Positions 19,901-29,520 of a DNA stretch of 64,000 bases are shown here, in pieces. Source of the DNA: an uncultured Clostridia bacterium (GTDB lineage Bacteria; Bacillota; Clostridia; UBA1381); NCBI GenBank assembly GCA_934454145.1, contig CAKSFT010000001.1, positions 434,001 through 498,000 of the forward strand. Direction: 5' to 3'. The translations under genes and the position numbers were made by a program. The notes beneath the pieces were generated by a model. The model had not been told where the DNA came from. It was given only the letters and a program-made list of their open reading frames with translations, and did not search any database. Numbering within the stretch: the stretch's first letter is position 1; every line of letters starts with the position of its first letter.

Positions 19901-22900
19901 ATGTTAGAATTTAATAGCTTTGAAGCAATAAAAATCGGTTTGGCCTCACCGGAAACCATACGAGGCTGGTCACACGGCGAAGTGAAAAAGCCCGAAACAA
20001 TTAATTATCGTACACTAAAACCCGAACGTGACGGTCTGTTTTGTGAAAGGATTTTCGGCCCCACAAAGGACTGGGAATGTCACTGCGGTAAATATAAGAA
20101 AATAAGACACAAGGGAATAGTGTGCGAACGCTGCGGAGTTGAAGTCACAAAATCAAAAGTCCGCCGCGAACGCATGGGGCACATAGAGCTTGCCACACCC
20201 GTGTCACACATCTGGTATTTCAAGGGCGTGCCTTCGTCCATGGGGCTTATACTGGACATTTCTCCGCGACACCTGGAGAAAGTGCTTTACTTTGCCTCTT
20301 ATATAGTAACCGACCCCGGCAAAACAAACCTTATGCAAAACCAGATTCTTTCCGAAAGGGAATACAGAGAAGCATATGAAAAATACGGTGACAAATTCAA
20401 GGCAGGCATGGGTGCCGAGGCAATCCGCGACCTTCTTGAAAAAATTGACATCGAAGCGCTCTCAAAAGAACTGAAGGAAGAACTCGAGTCTGCACAAGGG
20501 CAAAAAAAAGCAAGAATAATAAAACGTTTGGAAATCGTCGAGGCATTCCGTCTTTCCGGTAACCGCCCGGAATGGATGATTCTGTCGGTCATGCCGGTTA
20601 TCCCGCCGGATTTGCGCCCGATGGTGCAGCTTGACGGCGGCAGATTTGCCACAAGTGACCTGAACGACCTTTACAGACGTGTCATAAACCGTAACAACAG
20701 ACTTAAGCGTCTTTTGGAACTCGGCGCACCGTCACTTATCATAAGAAACGAAAAGCGTATGCTTCAGGAAGCTGTCGACGCGCTGATAAACAACGGCAGA
20801 CGCGGCAGAACAGTGACAGGCCCGGGCAACCGTGCGCTGAAATCTCTTTCAGATTTGCTTAAAGGTAAGCAAGGACGTTTCAGACAGAACCTTTTGGGTA
20901 AGCGTGTTGACTATTCGGGACGTTCGGTTATCGTCGTAGGGCCGGAAATGAAGATTTACCAATGCGGTCTGCCAAAAGAAATGGCAATAGAACTCTTTAA
21001 ACCGTTTGTGATGAAAGAACTTGTCGCACGCGGAATTGCACAAAACATAAAGAATGCAAAGAGAATGGTTGAAAAAGTACGCCCCGAGGTTTGGGAAGTG
21101 CTGGAGGACGTTATAAAAGAACACCCTGTTCTCCTGAACCGTGCTCCTACACTGCACAGACTGGGTATCCAGGCATTTGAACCAAAGCTTGTTGAAGGAC
21201 GTGCACTGAAACTGCACCCATTGGTATGTACTGCGTACAACGCCGACTTCGACGGCGACCAGATGGCTGTCCACGTACCGCTCTCACCCGAGGCACAGTC
21301 CGAGGCGCGTTTCCTGATGCTTTCGGCAAACAACCTCTTAAAGCCGCAGGACGGACACCCCGTCACAGTCCCGACACAGGACATGATTTTGGGAAGTTAT
21401 TATCTGACGCTGGTAAAAGACGACGAAAAGGGCGGCAAGGATTATCCGGGACGCGACCAGGACACCGAGTGGCAGCCTCACGCATATACCTGTCCGGAAG
21501 AAGCGCTTTTGGCATATGCAAACAATGAACTTGGGCTTCACACCCCGATTCGTGTGCGCGTCGAGAAGGATGTACGCGGCGAACATTATGTAAAAATCAT
21601 AGATGCCACAGTGGGGCGTATCATATTCAATGAAAATATCCCTCAAAACCTGGGATATATTGACAGAAAAAATCATGACACAATCTGCGACCTTGAAATC
21701 AATTTCGTCGTCGGCAAAAAACAGCTTGGGAAAATCATTGACCGCTGCATAAGGGTACACGGCACCACAAAAACAGCAGAGGTTCTTGACCTTATCAAGG
21801 CAACAGGTTATAAATATTCCACAAAAGGCGCAATTACAGTTGCCGTGTCCGACATTGATGTCCCTGCCGAGAAAGCAAACATTCTTGCAGATGCGGAAAA
21901 ACGCGTCGACGACATCACAAAGAAGTTCAGGCGCGGACTTTTGACCTCAGAAGAACGCTATAACGAAGTAATCAAGGTATGGAATGAAACCACCGGTTTT
22001 GTGACAGACGCCATGATGAAGAACATGGATAAATTTAATCCTATATACATGATGGCAGACTCCGGAGCCCGTGGTAGTGTCAACCAAATCCGTCAGCTTG
22101 CCGGTATGCGCGGCCTTATGGCAGATACACAGGGACGTGCGGTTGAAATTCCTATCCGTGCAAACTTCCGTGAAGGTCTGAATGTTTTGGAATACTTCAT
22201 TTCTTCCCACGGTGCAAGAAAGGGTCTTACCGACACCGCTTTGCGTACTGCCGACTCGGGTTATCTGACACGCCGTCTTGTTGACGTTTCACAAGACGTC
22301 ATCGTGCGTGAAATCGACTGCGGCACAGACGAAGGCGAATGGGTATCGGAAATCACCGACGGAAAAGAAATTATCGAGCCTCTGCACGACCGTATACTGG
22401 GCCGTATTGCAAAAGAAAACGTCACAAATCCCGAAACGGGCGACGTAATCGTATATGCAGGCGATATGATAAACGACAACCAGGCAAACAAGATTATAAA
22501 CGCAGGCATAGACAAGGTTTGCATCAGAACCGTCCTCACATGTAAATCAAAGGTTGGTGTATGTGCAAAGTGCTACGGCACAAACCTTGCCACAGGCGAA
22601 CTGGTAAACGTCGGCGAAGCTGTCGGAATTATCGCGGCACAGTCCATAGGCGAGCCGGGTACACAGCTTACAATGCGTACCTTCCACGCCGGTGGTGTTG
22701 CGGGCGGCACAGACGTTACACAGGGTCTCCCCCGTGTTGAAGAATTGTTTGAAGCAAGAAAGCCAAAAGGTCTTGCAATAATCTCCGAGATAAGCGGTAC
22801 AGTCACTGTAAACGAATCAAAGAGAAAACGTGAGGTCATCGTGACGAACGACGAAATAGGCGAAGCAAAAACCTATACCATTCCTTATGGTTCCACAATA

Positions 22901-23455
22901 AAGGTTCAGACGGGCGACGTGATTGAAGACGGTACAGAGCTTACCGTCGGTTCTGTAAACCCGAATGATATTCTGCACATCAAAGGCCCCCGTGCCGTAC
23001 AGGTGTACATCACCCGTGAAGTGCAGAGAACATACCGTATGCAGGGTGTTGACATCAACGACAAGCACGTTGAGGTCATAACACGCCAGATGCTCAGAAA
23101 AGTCAGGGTTGACGATTCGGGTGACACCGATTTGCTTATCGGCTCGCTTATCGACAAGTTTGAACTGGAGGAAGCAAACAGCCGCCTTGCAGAGGGTCAG
23201 ACCCGTGCGACAGCCTCTCCGGTACTGCTTGGTATCACAAAGGCATCGCTTGCCACAGACTCATTCCTCTCGGCGGCATCCTTCCAGGAAACCACAAAGG
23301 TTCTCACCGATGCAGCCATAAAGGGCAAGGTTGACCCGCTTTTGGGGCTCAAAGAAAATGTCATCATCGGTAAGCTTATCCCTGCCGGGACAGGAATGCC
23401 GATGTATAAAGACGTCGGCATCACAGTAGACGGTGTTGAAGTCACAGATATCTGA
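19901..23455 (+). CDS. rpoC: DNA-directed RNA polymerase subunit beta'
   Basis: 1184 aa, full length for a Firmicutes beta' subunit. The N-terminal zinc finger is visible as [20 protein letters not shown], the active-site Mg-binding loop as [12 protein letters not shown] starting at residue 447, and the second zinc site as [13 protein letters not shown] near residue 870, with the trigger-loop region [20 protein letters not shown] following. A GGAGG ribosome binding site lies in the 15-base gap after rpoB, so the two are co-transcribed. No ribosomal protein or elongation factor genes follow; instead two hairpins end the operon. Confidence 0.99.
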   Translation: MLEFNSFEAIKIGLASPETIRGWSHGEVKKPETINYRTLKPERDGLFCERIFGPTKDWECHCGKYKKIRHKGIVCERCGVEVTKSKVRRERMGHIELATPVSHIWYFKGVPSSMGLILDISPRHLEKVLYFASYIVTDPGKTNLMQNQILSEREYREAYEKYGDKFKAGMGAEAIRDLLEKIDIEALSKELKEELESAQGQKKARIIKRLEIVEAFRLSGNRPEWMILSVMPVIPPDLRPMVQLDGGRFATSDLNDLYRRVINRNNRLKRLLELGAPSLIIRNEKRMLQEAVDALINNGRRGRTVTGPGNRALKSLSDLLKGKQGRFRQNLLGKRVDYSGRSVIVVGPEMKIYQCGLPKEMAIELFKPFVMKELVARGIAQNIKNAKRMVEKVRPEVWEVLEDVIKEHPVLLNRAPTLHRLGIQAFEPKLVEGRALKLHPLVCTAYNADFDGDQMAVHVPLSPEAQSEARFLMLSANNLLKPQDGHPVTVPTQDMILGSYYLTLVKDDEKGGKDYPGRDQDTEWQPHAYTCPEEALLAYANNELGLHTPIRVRVEKDVRGEHYVKIIDATVGRIIFNENIPQNLGYIDRKNHDTICDLEINFVVGKKQLGKIIDRCIRVHGTTKTAEVLDLIKATGYKYSTKGAITVAVSDIDVPAEKANILADAEKRVDDITKKFRRGLLTSEERYNEVIKVWNETTGFVTDAMMKNMDKFNPIYMMADSGARGSVNQIRQLAGMRGLMADTQGRAVEIPIRANFREGLNVLEYFISSHGARKGLTDTALRTADSGYLTRRLVDVSQDVIVREIDCGTDEGEWVSEITDGKEIIEPLHDRILGRIAKENVTNPETGDVIVYAGDMINDNQANKIINAGIDKVCIRTVLTCKSKVGVCAKCYGTNLATGELVNVGEAVGIIAAQSIGEPGTQLTMRTFHAGGVAGGTDVTQGLPRVEELFEARKPKGLAIISEISGTVTVNESKRKREVIVTNDEIGEAKTYTIPYGSTIKVQTGDVIEDGTELTVGSVNPNDILHIKGPRAVQVYITREVQRTYRMQGVDINDKHVEVITRQMLRKVRVDDSGDTDLLIGSLIDKFELEEANSRLAEGQTRATASPVLLGITKASLATDSFLSAASFQETTKVLTDAAIKGKVDPLLGLKENVIIGKLIPAGTGMPMYKDVGITVDGVEVTDI

Positions 23456-23470
23456 AATTTTTAAAATAAG

Positions 23471-23510
23471 AAAGGGCTGTCTGAAAGTCAATTGACTTTT
23501 CAGGCAGCCT
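23471..23510 (+). terminator. Palindromic hairpin after rpoC (repeat family copy 1)
   Basis: An imperfect inverted repeat, GGGCTGTCTGAAAGTCAA paired with TTGACTTTTCAGGCAGCC, centred on CAATTG. It is a near copy of the perfect palindrome at 37373-37414 and probably acts as the first rpoBC terminator. Confidence 0.75.
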
Positions 23511-23528
23511 TTGCCTTCGGAAGTTAAA

Positions 23529-23563
23529 GAAGGAGCTGAAAATTTGTATTTTTCAGCTCCTTC
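23529..23563 (+). terminator. Intrinsic terminator of rpoBC
   Basis: A perfect 14-bp stem (GAAGGAGCTGAAAA with TTTTCAGCTCCTTC), seven-base loop, followed on the plus strand by TGTTTTT. It stands between convergent rpoC and the secreted-protein gene, making a tandem terminator with the hairpin just upstream. Confidence 0.85.
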
Positions 23564-23574
23564 TGTTTTTCTCT

Positions 23575-26265
23575 TTATCTGTAAATATATATTTCCAAAA
23601 TACCCTGATATCCCTTCCTTGCCACAATAGTGTCGCCCGTCTTTATTTCGGCAACCGTGACAGGTTCAATCTTTTTGTCCTCAATCAGATATACCGCCGG
23701 GTCGACAAGCCTGTGAGCAGCGGAATTTGTACCGACAGAAGCGGTATTTATAATGATAACGTCATCATTTACCGCCTCAACCTTTCCGTACATAACGACA
23801 AATCCCGTTGGTTCTTTTTCTTCCGTTATTGTTGTCCCGTCGTTTTGTTTCATGAAAAACTCAGTGTTTTTTATGTCATGTATCAAAACCCTGAAATGAT
23901 CAATTTTGCCGTTTGCTGTCCTAAAGTGGATTATATCGCCAAACTTAAGCTGTTCCGGCGCAAGCCCCTCTGCCCAATCCTCCTGCTTTGTTGATTTCAT
24001 GCCCGGCTTTGCGGTCGTCGCAGCAATCTTTTTGGAATCCATATAATAAGAAATGGTATATACTGTTTCGTCATCATTGTTTACAGATGCCGTCACCTTT
24101 TCCACCACTGCCGGCGAGGAATTTTCAAACGTTACTCCGTCATCTGTGACGGTGCCGACATTTGCCGTATAATATTTGTCAATGCCGTACAATTTGATTC
24201 CGTAATAATTGTGGTCAATACCATAAAATCCCGGTGCAACAACTTTGTATTGGCTGTCGTCATCCTTGTCCTCTTCCTTCGGGAGCAAAAACAGCTTCAT
24301 ATTGTCGCCCATTCTGTATTTCATCACCATCATGCCGTGATAATATCTTGACTGGCTGTACCCTTCTCCATAATAATCATAAGTGAGCGGATAGTCAATA
24401 CTTCCGATTGTGCCGTCAATGTTGTCATAAACCAGATAAAGCGCTTTTATCCTTCCGCTGCCTTTGAGAGTATATGCAATCGGTGTACGCGGGTCAGAGC
24501 CGGAAACAGAATTCTTTATTTCTGTCGGGATATACTTTCTTTCCATTTTTTTACCCTTCGGGTTGCTCTCAGAATAAAGCATCACATACTCCTCCAGATA
24601 TATTTCCGACATCTTTGCGTCCTGCGTAAATATCTTCAGCGCAATCTCGGGGTTGTCATCACCGTCATCATCGTATATTCTTGCCGTCAGGAACACTCCG
24701 TACATCAGCCCGGAATCTGTGCTGATGTCAGCAATCTTCCCGTCAAACGTCAACGAATATACTGCCGAAAGTCCCAACTTCGGCACAAGCACATCATCTC
24801 TGACCGTTCCGTTTGGCCAGCCGCATGCATCCAGGTAGTTTTTTGTCACCTCATAACTCGTGCCGTCTATCTCAAACGTCGGCTTTCCGTTGTCGTCCTC
24901 CCCCACAGCGCTTATCGTGCCGCTCATTGTTTTGTCGCACAGTACAATTTTTGTAAGCGTCTTGCCGTATGTATTCACACTTTTTGCAATAGACAACACA
25001 TTACCTTTTTTTATCGCAGTGTAGTCCTTCTTTTCCCCGTTCATAAAAACTCTTACGATGTCATCGTCCTCTGTCTTTGCAACAAAAGACTCGTCGCCGC
25101 GGAATGTCATTGCGTCCTTAAACTTCACTCTTGCCGTGCTCCCGGCGTCATACAAAGCGGTAAAATGCTCATATTTCCATACAATCAGGACATCAATATA
25201 CCCGTCCGCGTCATTTTCCACAACAGATATTTGCGCATCGTCCTCCATGTATTTTTTCATGAGGTTCACAGATGCATTCCCGGCATAAACGCCATTATAA
25301 ACAATTTTTGTGTCCTGTTTGATTTTATACTTCTTCTCTTTTCCGTCAACATATGCGCGGATTTGTCCCTCTGTTATGCTGTCAATGTCACTCCCCAAAA
25401 ATTCTGCCGTTTCGTTCTTGCCCGGTCTTTCGTCAGCGCAAAGCAATTCCTTTTCGCCGTCGTTGTCCATAACAAAGGCATTTACGCTCTTCCCCAAAAG
25501 CGCATCATAATCTTTTTGACCCATGATTTTACACTTCATGCGGTCAATTTCCACAAATCCCTCGCCAAGGAATCCCGACTCATATATGCTTGTTTCGTCC
25601 ACACGGTTCATTACACCTTTTACAATCACAGTGTCAAACTTTCTCTCCAGTATTGTCGGCACCGTTGCTGTGTCATACACAGTGTCAGCACCCGAAAGCT
25701 TTATTTCCAAAGAATCCGCTGTCAAAATATTATACAAAAGCTGTGACAATTCCCCCTTTGTTATATTCTTGTCGCGTTCATACAAAAGCCCAAACAGCAA
25801 ACCGTTTTCCGACGCCGTTTTCTCATATCCGACGGGATATCCGCCGTCATATTCGGCATTTTGCGTATAACCCGTGAGTTTAACGGCAGTATACAGCGCC
25901 TCTTGGAAACTTATGCTGTTCTTCTTGCCCGAAAAGTTCACAATGCCTGCTTCAAAAAGTTCCTCCAAAAGCTGTTCGTCATCAGCGCCGTCAAAATTTC
26001 TCCCCGATATCACTGCCGCCGCTTTTACAAAATCGTGAAAATCTGCCTTTTCTGTTCTGTCGAAAAGCTCCTCATCAAGAATCCCCAAAGCTCTCAGCAA
26101 ATCCTGCAAAATATCACTCCCGACCTCTCTGTCATCAGAGTTCTTGCCGTATATCCTGTCCAGTGTTCCGTCGTCCTCCCACAGCTTGTCCGGTACGGCA
26201 AGGCATATCTGCGGAATCATCATGCACAAAAGAAACACCGCCAGTATTTTCGCTTTTATTTTCAT
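23575..26265 (-). CDS. Large secreted protein with N-terminal SLH-like region, function unknown
   Basis: 896 aa. Signal peptide MKIKAKILAVFLLCMMIPQI is followed, at about 75-190, by a divergent SLH-like helical region (DFHDFVKAAAVISGRNFDGA; LFGLLYERDKNITKGELSQL). The rest is a long array of small beta domains with recurring switches such as VNAFVMDNDGEKELL, GTISAVGEDDNGKPTFEIDG and GDIIHFRTANGKIDHFRVLI. This style is typical of surface proteins found in plant-polysaccharide-degrading Clostridia, but I know no enzymatic motif in it. It is the last gene of a four-gene surface locus and is separated from the SLH protein gene upstream by a MITE-like element, so it may have separate expression. 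Start choice rests on GGAGAAATAAAAT upstream of the ATG. Confidence 0.75.
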   Translation of the reverse strand: MKIKAKILAVFLLCMMIPQICLAVPDKLWEDDGTLDRIYGKNSDDREVGSDILQDLLRALGILDEELFDRTEKADFHDFVKAAAVISGRNFDGADDEQLLEELFEAGIVNFSGKKNSISFQEALYTAVKLTGYTQNAEYDGGYPVGYEKTASENGLLFGLLYERDKNITKGELSQLLYNILTADSLEIKLSGADTVYDTATVPTILERKFDTVIVKGVMNRVDETSIYESGFLGEGFVEIDRMKCKIMGQKDYDALLGKSVNAFVMDNDGEKELLCADERPGKNETAEFLGSDIDSITEGQIRAYVDGKEKKYKIKQDTKIVYNGVYAGNASVNLMKKYMEDDAQISVVENDADGYIDVLIVWKYEHFTALYDAGSTARVKFKDAMTFRGDESFVAKTEDDDIVRVFMNGEKKDYTAIKKGNVLSIAKSVNTYGKTLTKIVLCDKTMSGTISAVGEDDNGKPTFEIDGTSYEVTKNYLDACGWPNGTVRDDVLVPKLGLSAVYSLTFDGKIADISTDSGLMYGVFLTARIYDDDGDDNPEIALKIFTQDAKMSEIYLEEYVMLYSESNPKGKKMERKYIPTEIKNSVSGSDPRTPIAYTLKGSGRIKALYLVYDNIDGTIGSIDYPLTYDYYGEGYSQSRYYHGMMVMKYRMGDNMKLFLLPKEEDKDDDSQYKVVAPGFYGIDHNYYGIKLYGIDKYYTANVGTVTDDGVTFENSSPAVVEKVTASVNNDDETVYTISYYMDSKKIAATTAKPGMKSTKQEDWAEGLAPEQLKFGDIIHFRTANGKIDHFRVLIHDIKNTEFFMKQNDGTTITEEKEPTGFVVMYGKVEAVNDDVIIINTASVGTNSAAHRLVDPAVYLIEDKKIEPVTVAEIKTGDTIVARKGYQGILEIYIYR

Positions 26266-26294
26266 ATTTTATTTCTCCTTTGCATTTTAATTGT

Positions 26295-26512
26295 ATAGGT
26301 AATTGTAAAACTAATGTTTTCCAATTAATATTCTTGGGTAGAAATAAAAAGTTCCATTTGATTTTAATTTTACAGCAAGTTGAAACTTTTTATTTCAGCC
26401 AAAAATGACGCACATGCCGTCATGTTTGATTACCAATCAGGGGTTGGCACCCCCGATACCCCCGCAAAGATGCGGTGGCTAATTGTAAAATTTACATTTT
26501 ACAATCACCTAT
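26295..26512. repeat. MITE-like 218-bp element with terminal inverted repeats
   Basis: The left end ATAGGTAATTGTAAAAC (26295-26311) and the inverse of the right end (26496-26512, read as ATAGGTGATTGTAAAAT) agree at 15 of 17 positions. Each end is itself a hairpin: TAATTGTAAAAC/GTTTTCCAATTA (one mismatch) on the left and ATTGTAAAAT/ATTTTACAAT on the right. Inside there is a further long inverted repeat (GAAATAAAAAGTT at 26341 and its complement ending at 26398) and a GC-rich stretch. No credible gene is encoded. The right terminal repeat contains the stop codon of the SLH protein gene. No clear target duplication is visible. Confidence 0.6.
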
Positions 26513-29469
26513 TTCAAAATTCTCGCAATGATTACCGCCGATTCCGCTCTCGTAAGCCCCGAATCCGCACGGAATGTGTTGTCCGGGTATCCGTTCATTA
26601 TGCCCGAAGCATAAATCTTTCTGACAGATTTGATCTTATCCTCTCCGATACTCTCGCGGTCTGCACAGTCCAACGCTCTGTCGGTCTGCGGCAAATCCAG
26701 AATCCTGTCTGCCAGGACAGCCGCATCGCCGCGGCTTATATCGCCGTCACCGTCAAAATTTTCATACCCTTTCAAAAATCCCAAGTCCACCGCTTTCTGC
26801 AAAAAGCCTGCATACCATGCGCCGCCAAATTTGCCGCCGAAAGCATCCCTGTATTCTTCCTCGGCAATCCCGGCACTCCTCATTGCCATAACCATAAATT
26901 GTGCAAATGTTGTCTTTTCGTCAGGCTTAAAAGTTCCGTCGGGGAACCCGTTCACAAATCCGGTTTCTCCCAGCTTTTCTATGCTGTCCTTTGCCCAGTG
27001 TGCAGAAATGTCGCTGAAACTCTTTTTCGGTTCGCTGTTTTTCGTATCATCTTTCTTGGGGTCCTCCGCCGGTTTCACGCTTCCGCTGTTTGCGCCGGAG
27101 ATTGCATAACCGCCGCCCTTGCCGCCTCCGCCGGAGCCGCCGCCCGACTTTTTGCCGACTTTTACATAATCGCTGTACACCACATTTCCTTCATACGGCG
27201 CATTGACGCTTTTGGGCGTCACACCCACGCGCACTTCCTTGCCGTAATCCGCAGAATTCAGATACAATGCTGCCTCTTTGCCCATGACCTTCCCGTTTTT
27301 ATCCTCCCAGACATACTTGGTTTGCTCCTCTTCGTCACCGTTTGCGTCAAAATATGTATACTTTGCCGATAAAGTGTTACCAACCAGCGCCGTTCCGCTT
27401 ATCGTTACATTTTTTGCTTCCGGTTTCTGCGGGCCCGCGACAGGCGCCGAAAATACCGATTCACCCCTATAAGGCGGTTTTTTCGCCGCCGGCGTGATGC
27501 ATGCCTTGATGTATTTATCTGCCATTTCTTCGCTTATTTCCATACTTGCGCCCATATGCAGCGCTGAATACTCGCCGTCGGGGTTGTCGGCAATGTACCA
27601 TGATATGTCACTGCCCGATTCCTTGTCGCCGTTTTGGTCGAAGAACTTATACTCTGCTGTGACAGTTTTGCCGATAATCATATCCCCTTTTATCACAACG
27701 TCTTTTGCAATCGGTTTAAAAGCCCCGTCAAAAGATGCGCTTACATATTCGTCCCCCATGCTGTTCTTTTCGGAAACCGCAATCGGCGTCACGCAAAACT
27801 TCAGATACATATTCTCGTCCTCCGCTTTGAGAATATATTCCTTTGCATCTGCGCCGTCAATTTCTGTGTACGTACCGTTTTTATCAGAGGATTTCAGCCA
27901 TCTGAATTTGCTTTCGCCCTCTTTGTCGCCGTTTTGGTCTGCAAAAGTATATTTGCCGACAAGCTTTGCACCCGTGTATGCCTCGCCCGTGATTTCAACA
28001 TTTTCTGCCGTCGGTGCATAAGCACGCGTTATCGTAAAGTTCAGCATCATTTCGTCACACATGCCGTCTTTTGCGGCTGACACAGACAATGAATATTTGC
28101 CCGGTTCGTCAAAAGCATGGCCATTTTCAAGCATTTCTTCGCCCGCTTTTACGGTCACAGTGATTCCGTCCTTCTCTTCCCATTTCAAAACACTGCTTTC
28201 GCCGTATTCGCCGTCATTTTTCAGGCTCATGGAAGGTATAAGGCTTGTGCGGAACACTATGTCGGGAAGGCTTAGTCCCCTGAAGTCTTTGAGATTTGAC
28301 AGACACAACGTATAATTTTCCCCTTGCCGCGGCGCCTCCGCAATCGCAAAGGACACTTTTTTTTCGTCGATTTTGACGTCCGCATCGACATGCTTTTCCC
28401 CGTTCCTGACCTCCGCCTTCCCGGAATATATCGGATAATTGGCTGTGATGGAGATATCCGAAAATTCATCAGCCCCGACAACTGTGCCCTGCTCTACTGC
28501 CGAACTCTCAATTTCAAAACCCGGCATCTCATCAGCCAGACCGCTTGTTTCAAGATATGGAAGCACAATGTTTTTATAGTCCTCCCCCGGGTCTATACCC
28601 ATGATTTTTCCACATGCGGCCAGAGAGTTTATAAGATTTATCATTTCTTCCCTGCCCGGCTCTGCGCCGCCCCCGATGTCCGCCAGCATCTTTGATATCT
28701 CTGCGGCTTTTTTATAAGTTTCGGCGTTGTATCTCACAATATTCACTGCTCCCAGAGATGCCCAGCGTGCAGGTGTTTTTGAGGCAATCCCCGTCATAAA
28801 CTTAAAGTATGTGAGCACCGAAACTTCCGGTTTCCCTTCACATCTCACTTCATATGTTTTTGCAAGTTCTGTGCCGATTGCAGCGTTCTTTGCCTCAACC
28901 ACAACATTGCCGTCACCGTCAAAGCCGACATGTATATTGATGTGATTGTTCTCTGTGGTGACCTTCTCTGTCCCATAGGAAATATTGTCGCCCACTTTTG
29001 CAAAGGTATAAATCCCGTCATCTTTATATTGTATTCCTGCGCTGATATATTCCGCCGCACTGTTTTCTTTGAGGCTCAGCACAACGGCCGCCTTTGTTTT
29101 TTCGTCCATCACCTCGCACGAATAATCCACGTCCATGACATAGTCATATGCCTCCCCCGGTTTTATCGGGGTTTGAAACTGCCTTTTAAGTGCATCGCAC
29201 GAAAAATTGCTGTTCATCGTAATCCCAACTTCACCGGCAAACATGCTTGTACGCGGCACATATCCGTCAAACCAACCGCTTGCCGCCTCCCATTCTTTTG
29301 CGAATCCTCCTCCGCCTTTTGCCGGATTCAGCTGCAATGGTTTCCCGGTTTCATATTCCATATAGTCATATGCAAAAACAACCTCCGCGTCGTCGGCCGC
29401 CGCCGGCAAAACCCCAAGCTGCAAAGCGGCAAGCGTGCATGCTGTCAGTGCCGAAACAAATTTTTTCAT
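26509..29469 (-). CDS. Cell-surface SLH-domain protein with LamG-like module and Ig-like repeats
   Basis: 986 aa. The start is MKKFVSALTACTLAALQL, with GGGAGGAAAAG just upstream and a signal peptide following. Residues about 30-250 are a beta-sandwich module (YDYMEYETGKPLQLNPAKGG, then GFAKEWEA) also present at the N-terminus of the upstream 1365-aa enzyme. Residues about 500-765 hold three Ig-like repeats each with a DQNGDKE or DANGDEE turn. A Gly/Lys linker (SGGGSGGGGKGGG) leads to three SLH motifs at about 815-986 (FSDISAHWAKDSIEKLGETG, GFPDGTFKPDEKTT, NGYPDNTFRADSGLTRAESA), which anchor proteins to secondary cell-wall polymer. No catalytic motif; it probably displays or binds polysaccharide at the cell surface. 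The stop codon is supplied by the adjoining repeat element. Confidence 0.88.
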   Translation of the reverse strand: MKKFVSALTACTLAALQLGVLPAAADDAEVVFAYDYMEYETGKPLQLNPAKGGGGFAKEWEAASGWFDGYVPRTSMFAGEVGITMNSNFSCDALKRQFQTPIKPGEAYDYVMDVDYSCEVMDEKTKAAVVLSLKENSAAEYISAGIQYKDDGIYTFAKVGDNISYGTEKVTTENNHINIHVGFDGDGNVVVEAKNAAIGTELAKTYEVRCEGKPEVSVLTYFKFMTGIASKTPARWASLGAVNIVRYNAETYKKAAEISKMLADIGGGAEPGREEMINLINSLAACGKIMGIDPGEDYKNIVLPYLETSGLADEMPGFEIESSAVEQGTVVGADEFSDISITANYPIYSGKAEVRNGEKHVDADVKIDEKKVSFAIAEAPRQGENYTLCLSNLKDFRGLSLPDIVFRTSLIPSMSLKNDGEYGESSVLKWEEKDGITVTVKAGEEMLENGHAFDEPGKYSLSVSAAKDGMCDEMMLNFTITRAYAPTAENVEITGEAYTGAKLVGKYTFADQNGDKEGESKFRWLKSSDKNGTYTEIDGADAKEYILKAEDENMYLKFCVTPIAVSEKNSMGDEYVSASFDGAFKPIAKDVVIKGDMIIGKTVTAEYKFFDQNGDKESGSDISWYIADNPDGEYSALHMGASMEISEEMADKYIKACITPAAKKPPYRGESVFSAPVAGPQKPEAKNVTISGTALVGNTLSAKYTYFDANGDEEEQTKYVWEDKNGKVMGKEAALYLNSADYGKEVRVGVTPKSVNAPYEGNVVYSDYVKVGKKSGGGSGGGGKGGGYAISGANSGSVKPAEDPKKDDTKNSEPKKSFSDISAHWAKDSIEKLGETGFVNGFPDGTFKPDEKTTFAQFMVMAMRSAGIAEEEYRDAFGGKFGGAWYAGFLQKAVDLGFLKGYENFDGDGDISRGDAAVLADRILDLPQTDRALDCADRESIGEDKIKSVRKIYASGIMNGYPDNTFRADSGLTRAESAVIIARILK

Positions 29470-29520
29470 CTTTTCCTCCCTTTCCGCCGTGCTCATTTCA
29501 AACGGCATACCTCAAAAAAG

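Noticed and set aside
26295..26512. Retron, group II intron or structured riboswitch
   Set aside because: No reverse transcriptase, no intron domain V-like motif and no aptamer consensus that I recognise; terminal inverted repeats point to a MITE-like repeat instead.
26380..27372. 330-codon plus-strand frame starting in the repeat element and running antisense to the SLH gene
   Set aside because: Mostly the mirror of SLH and Ig domains; composition not protein-like.
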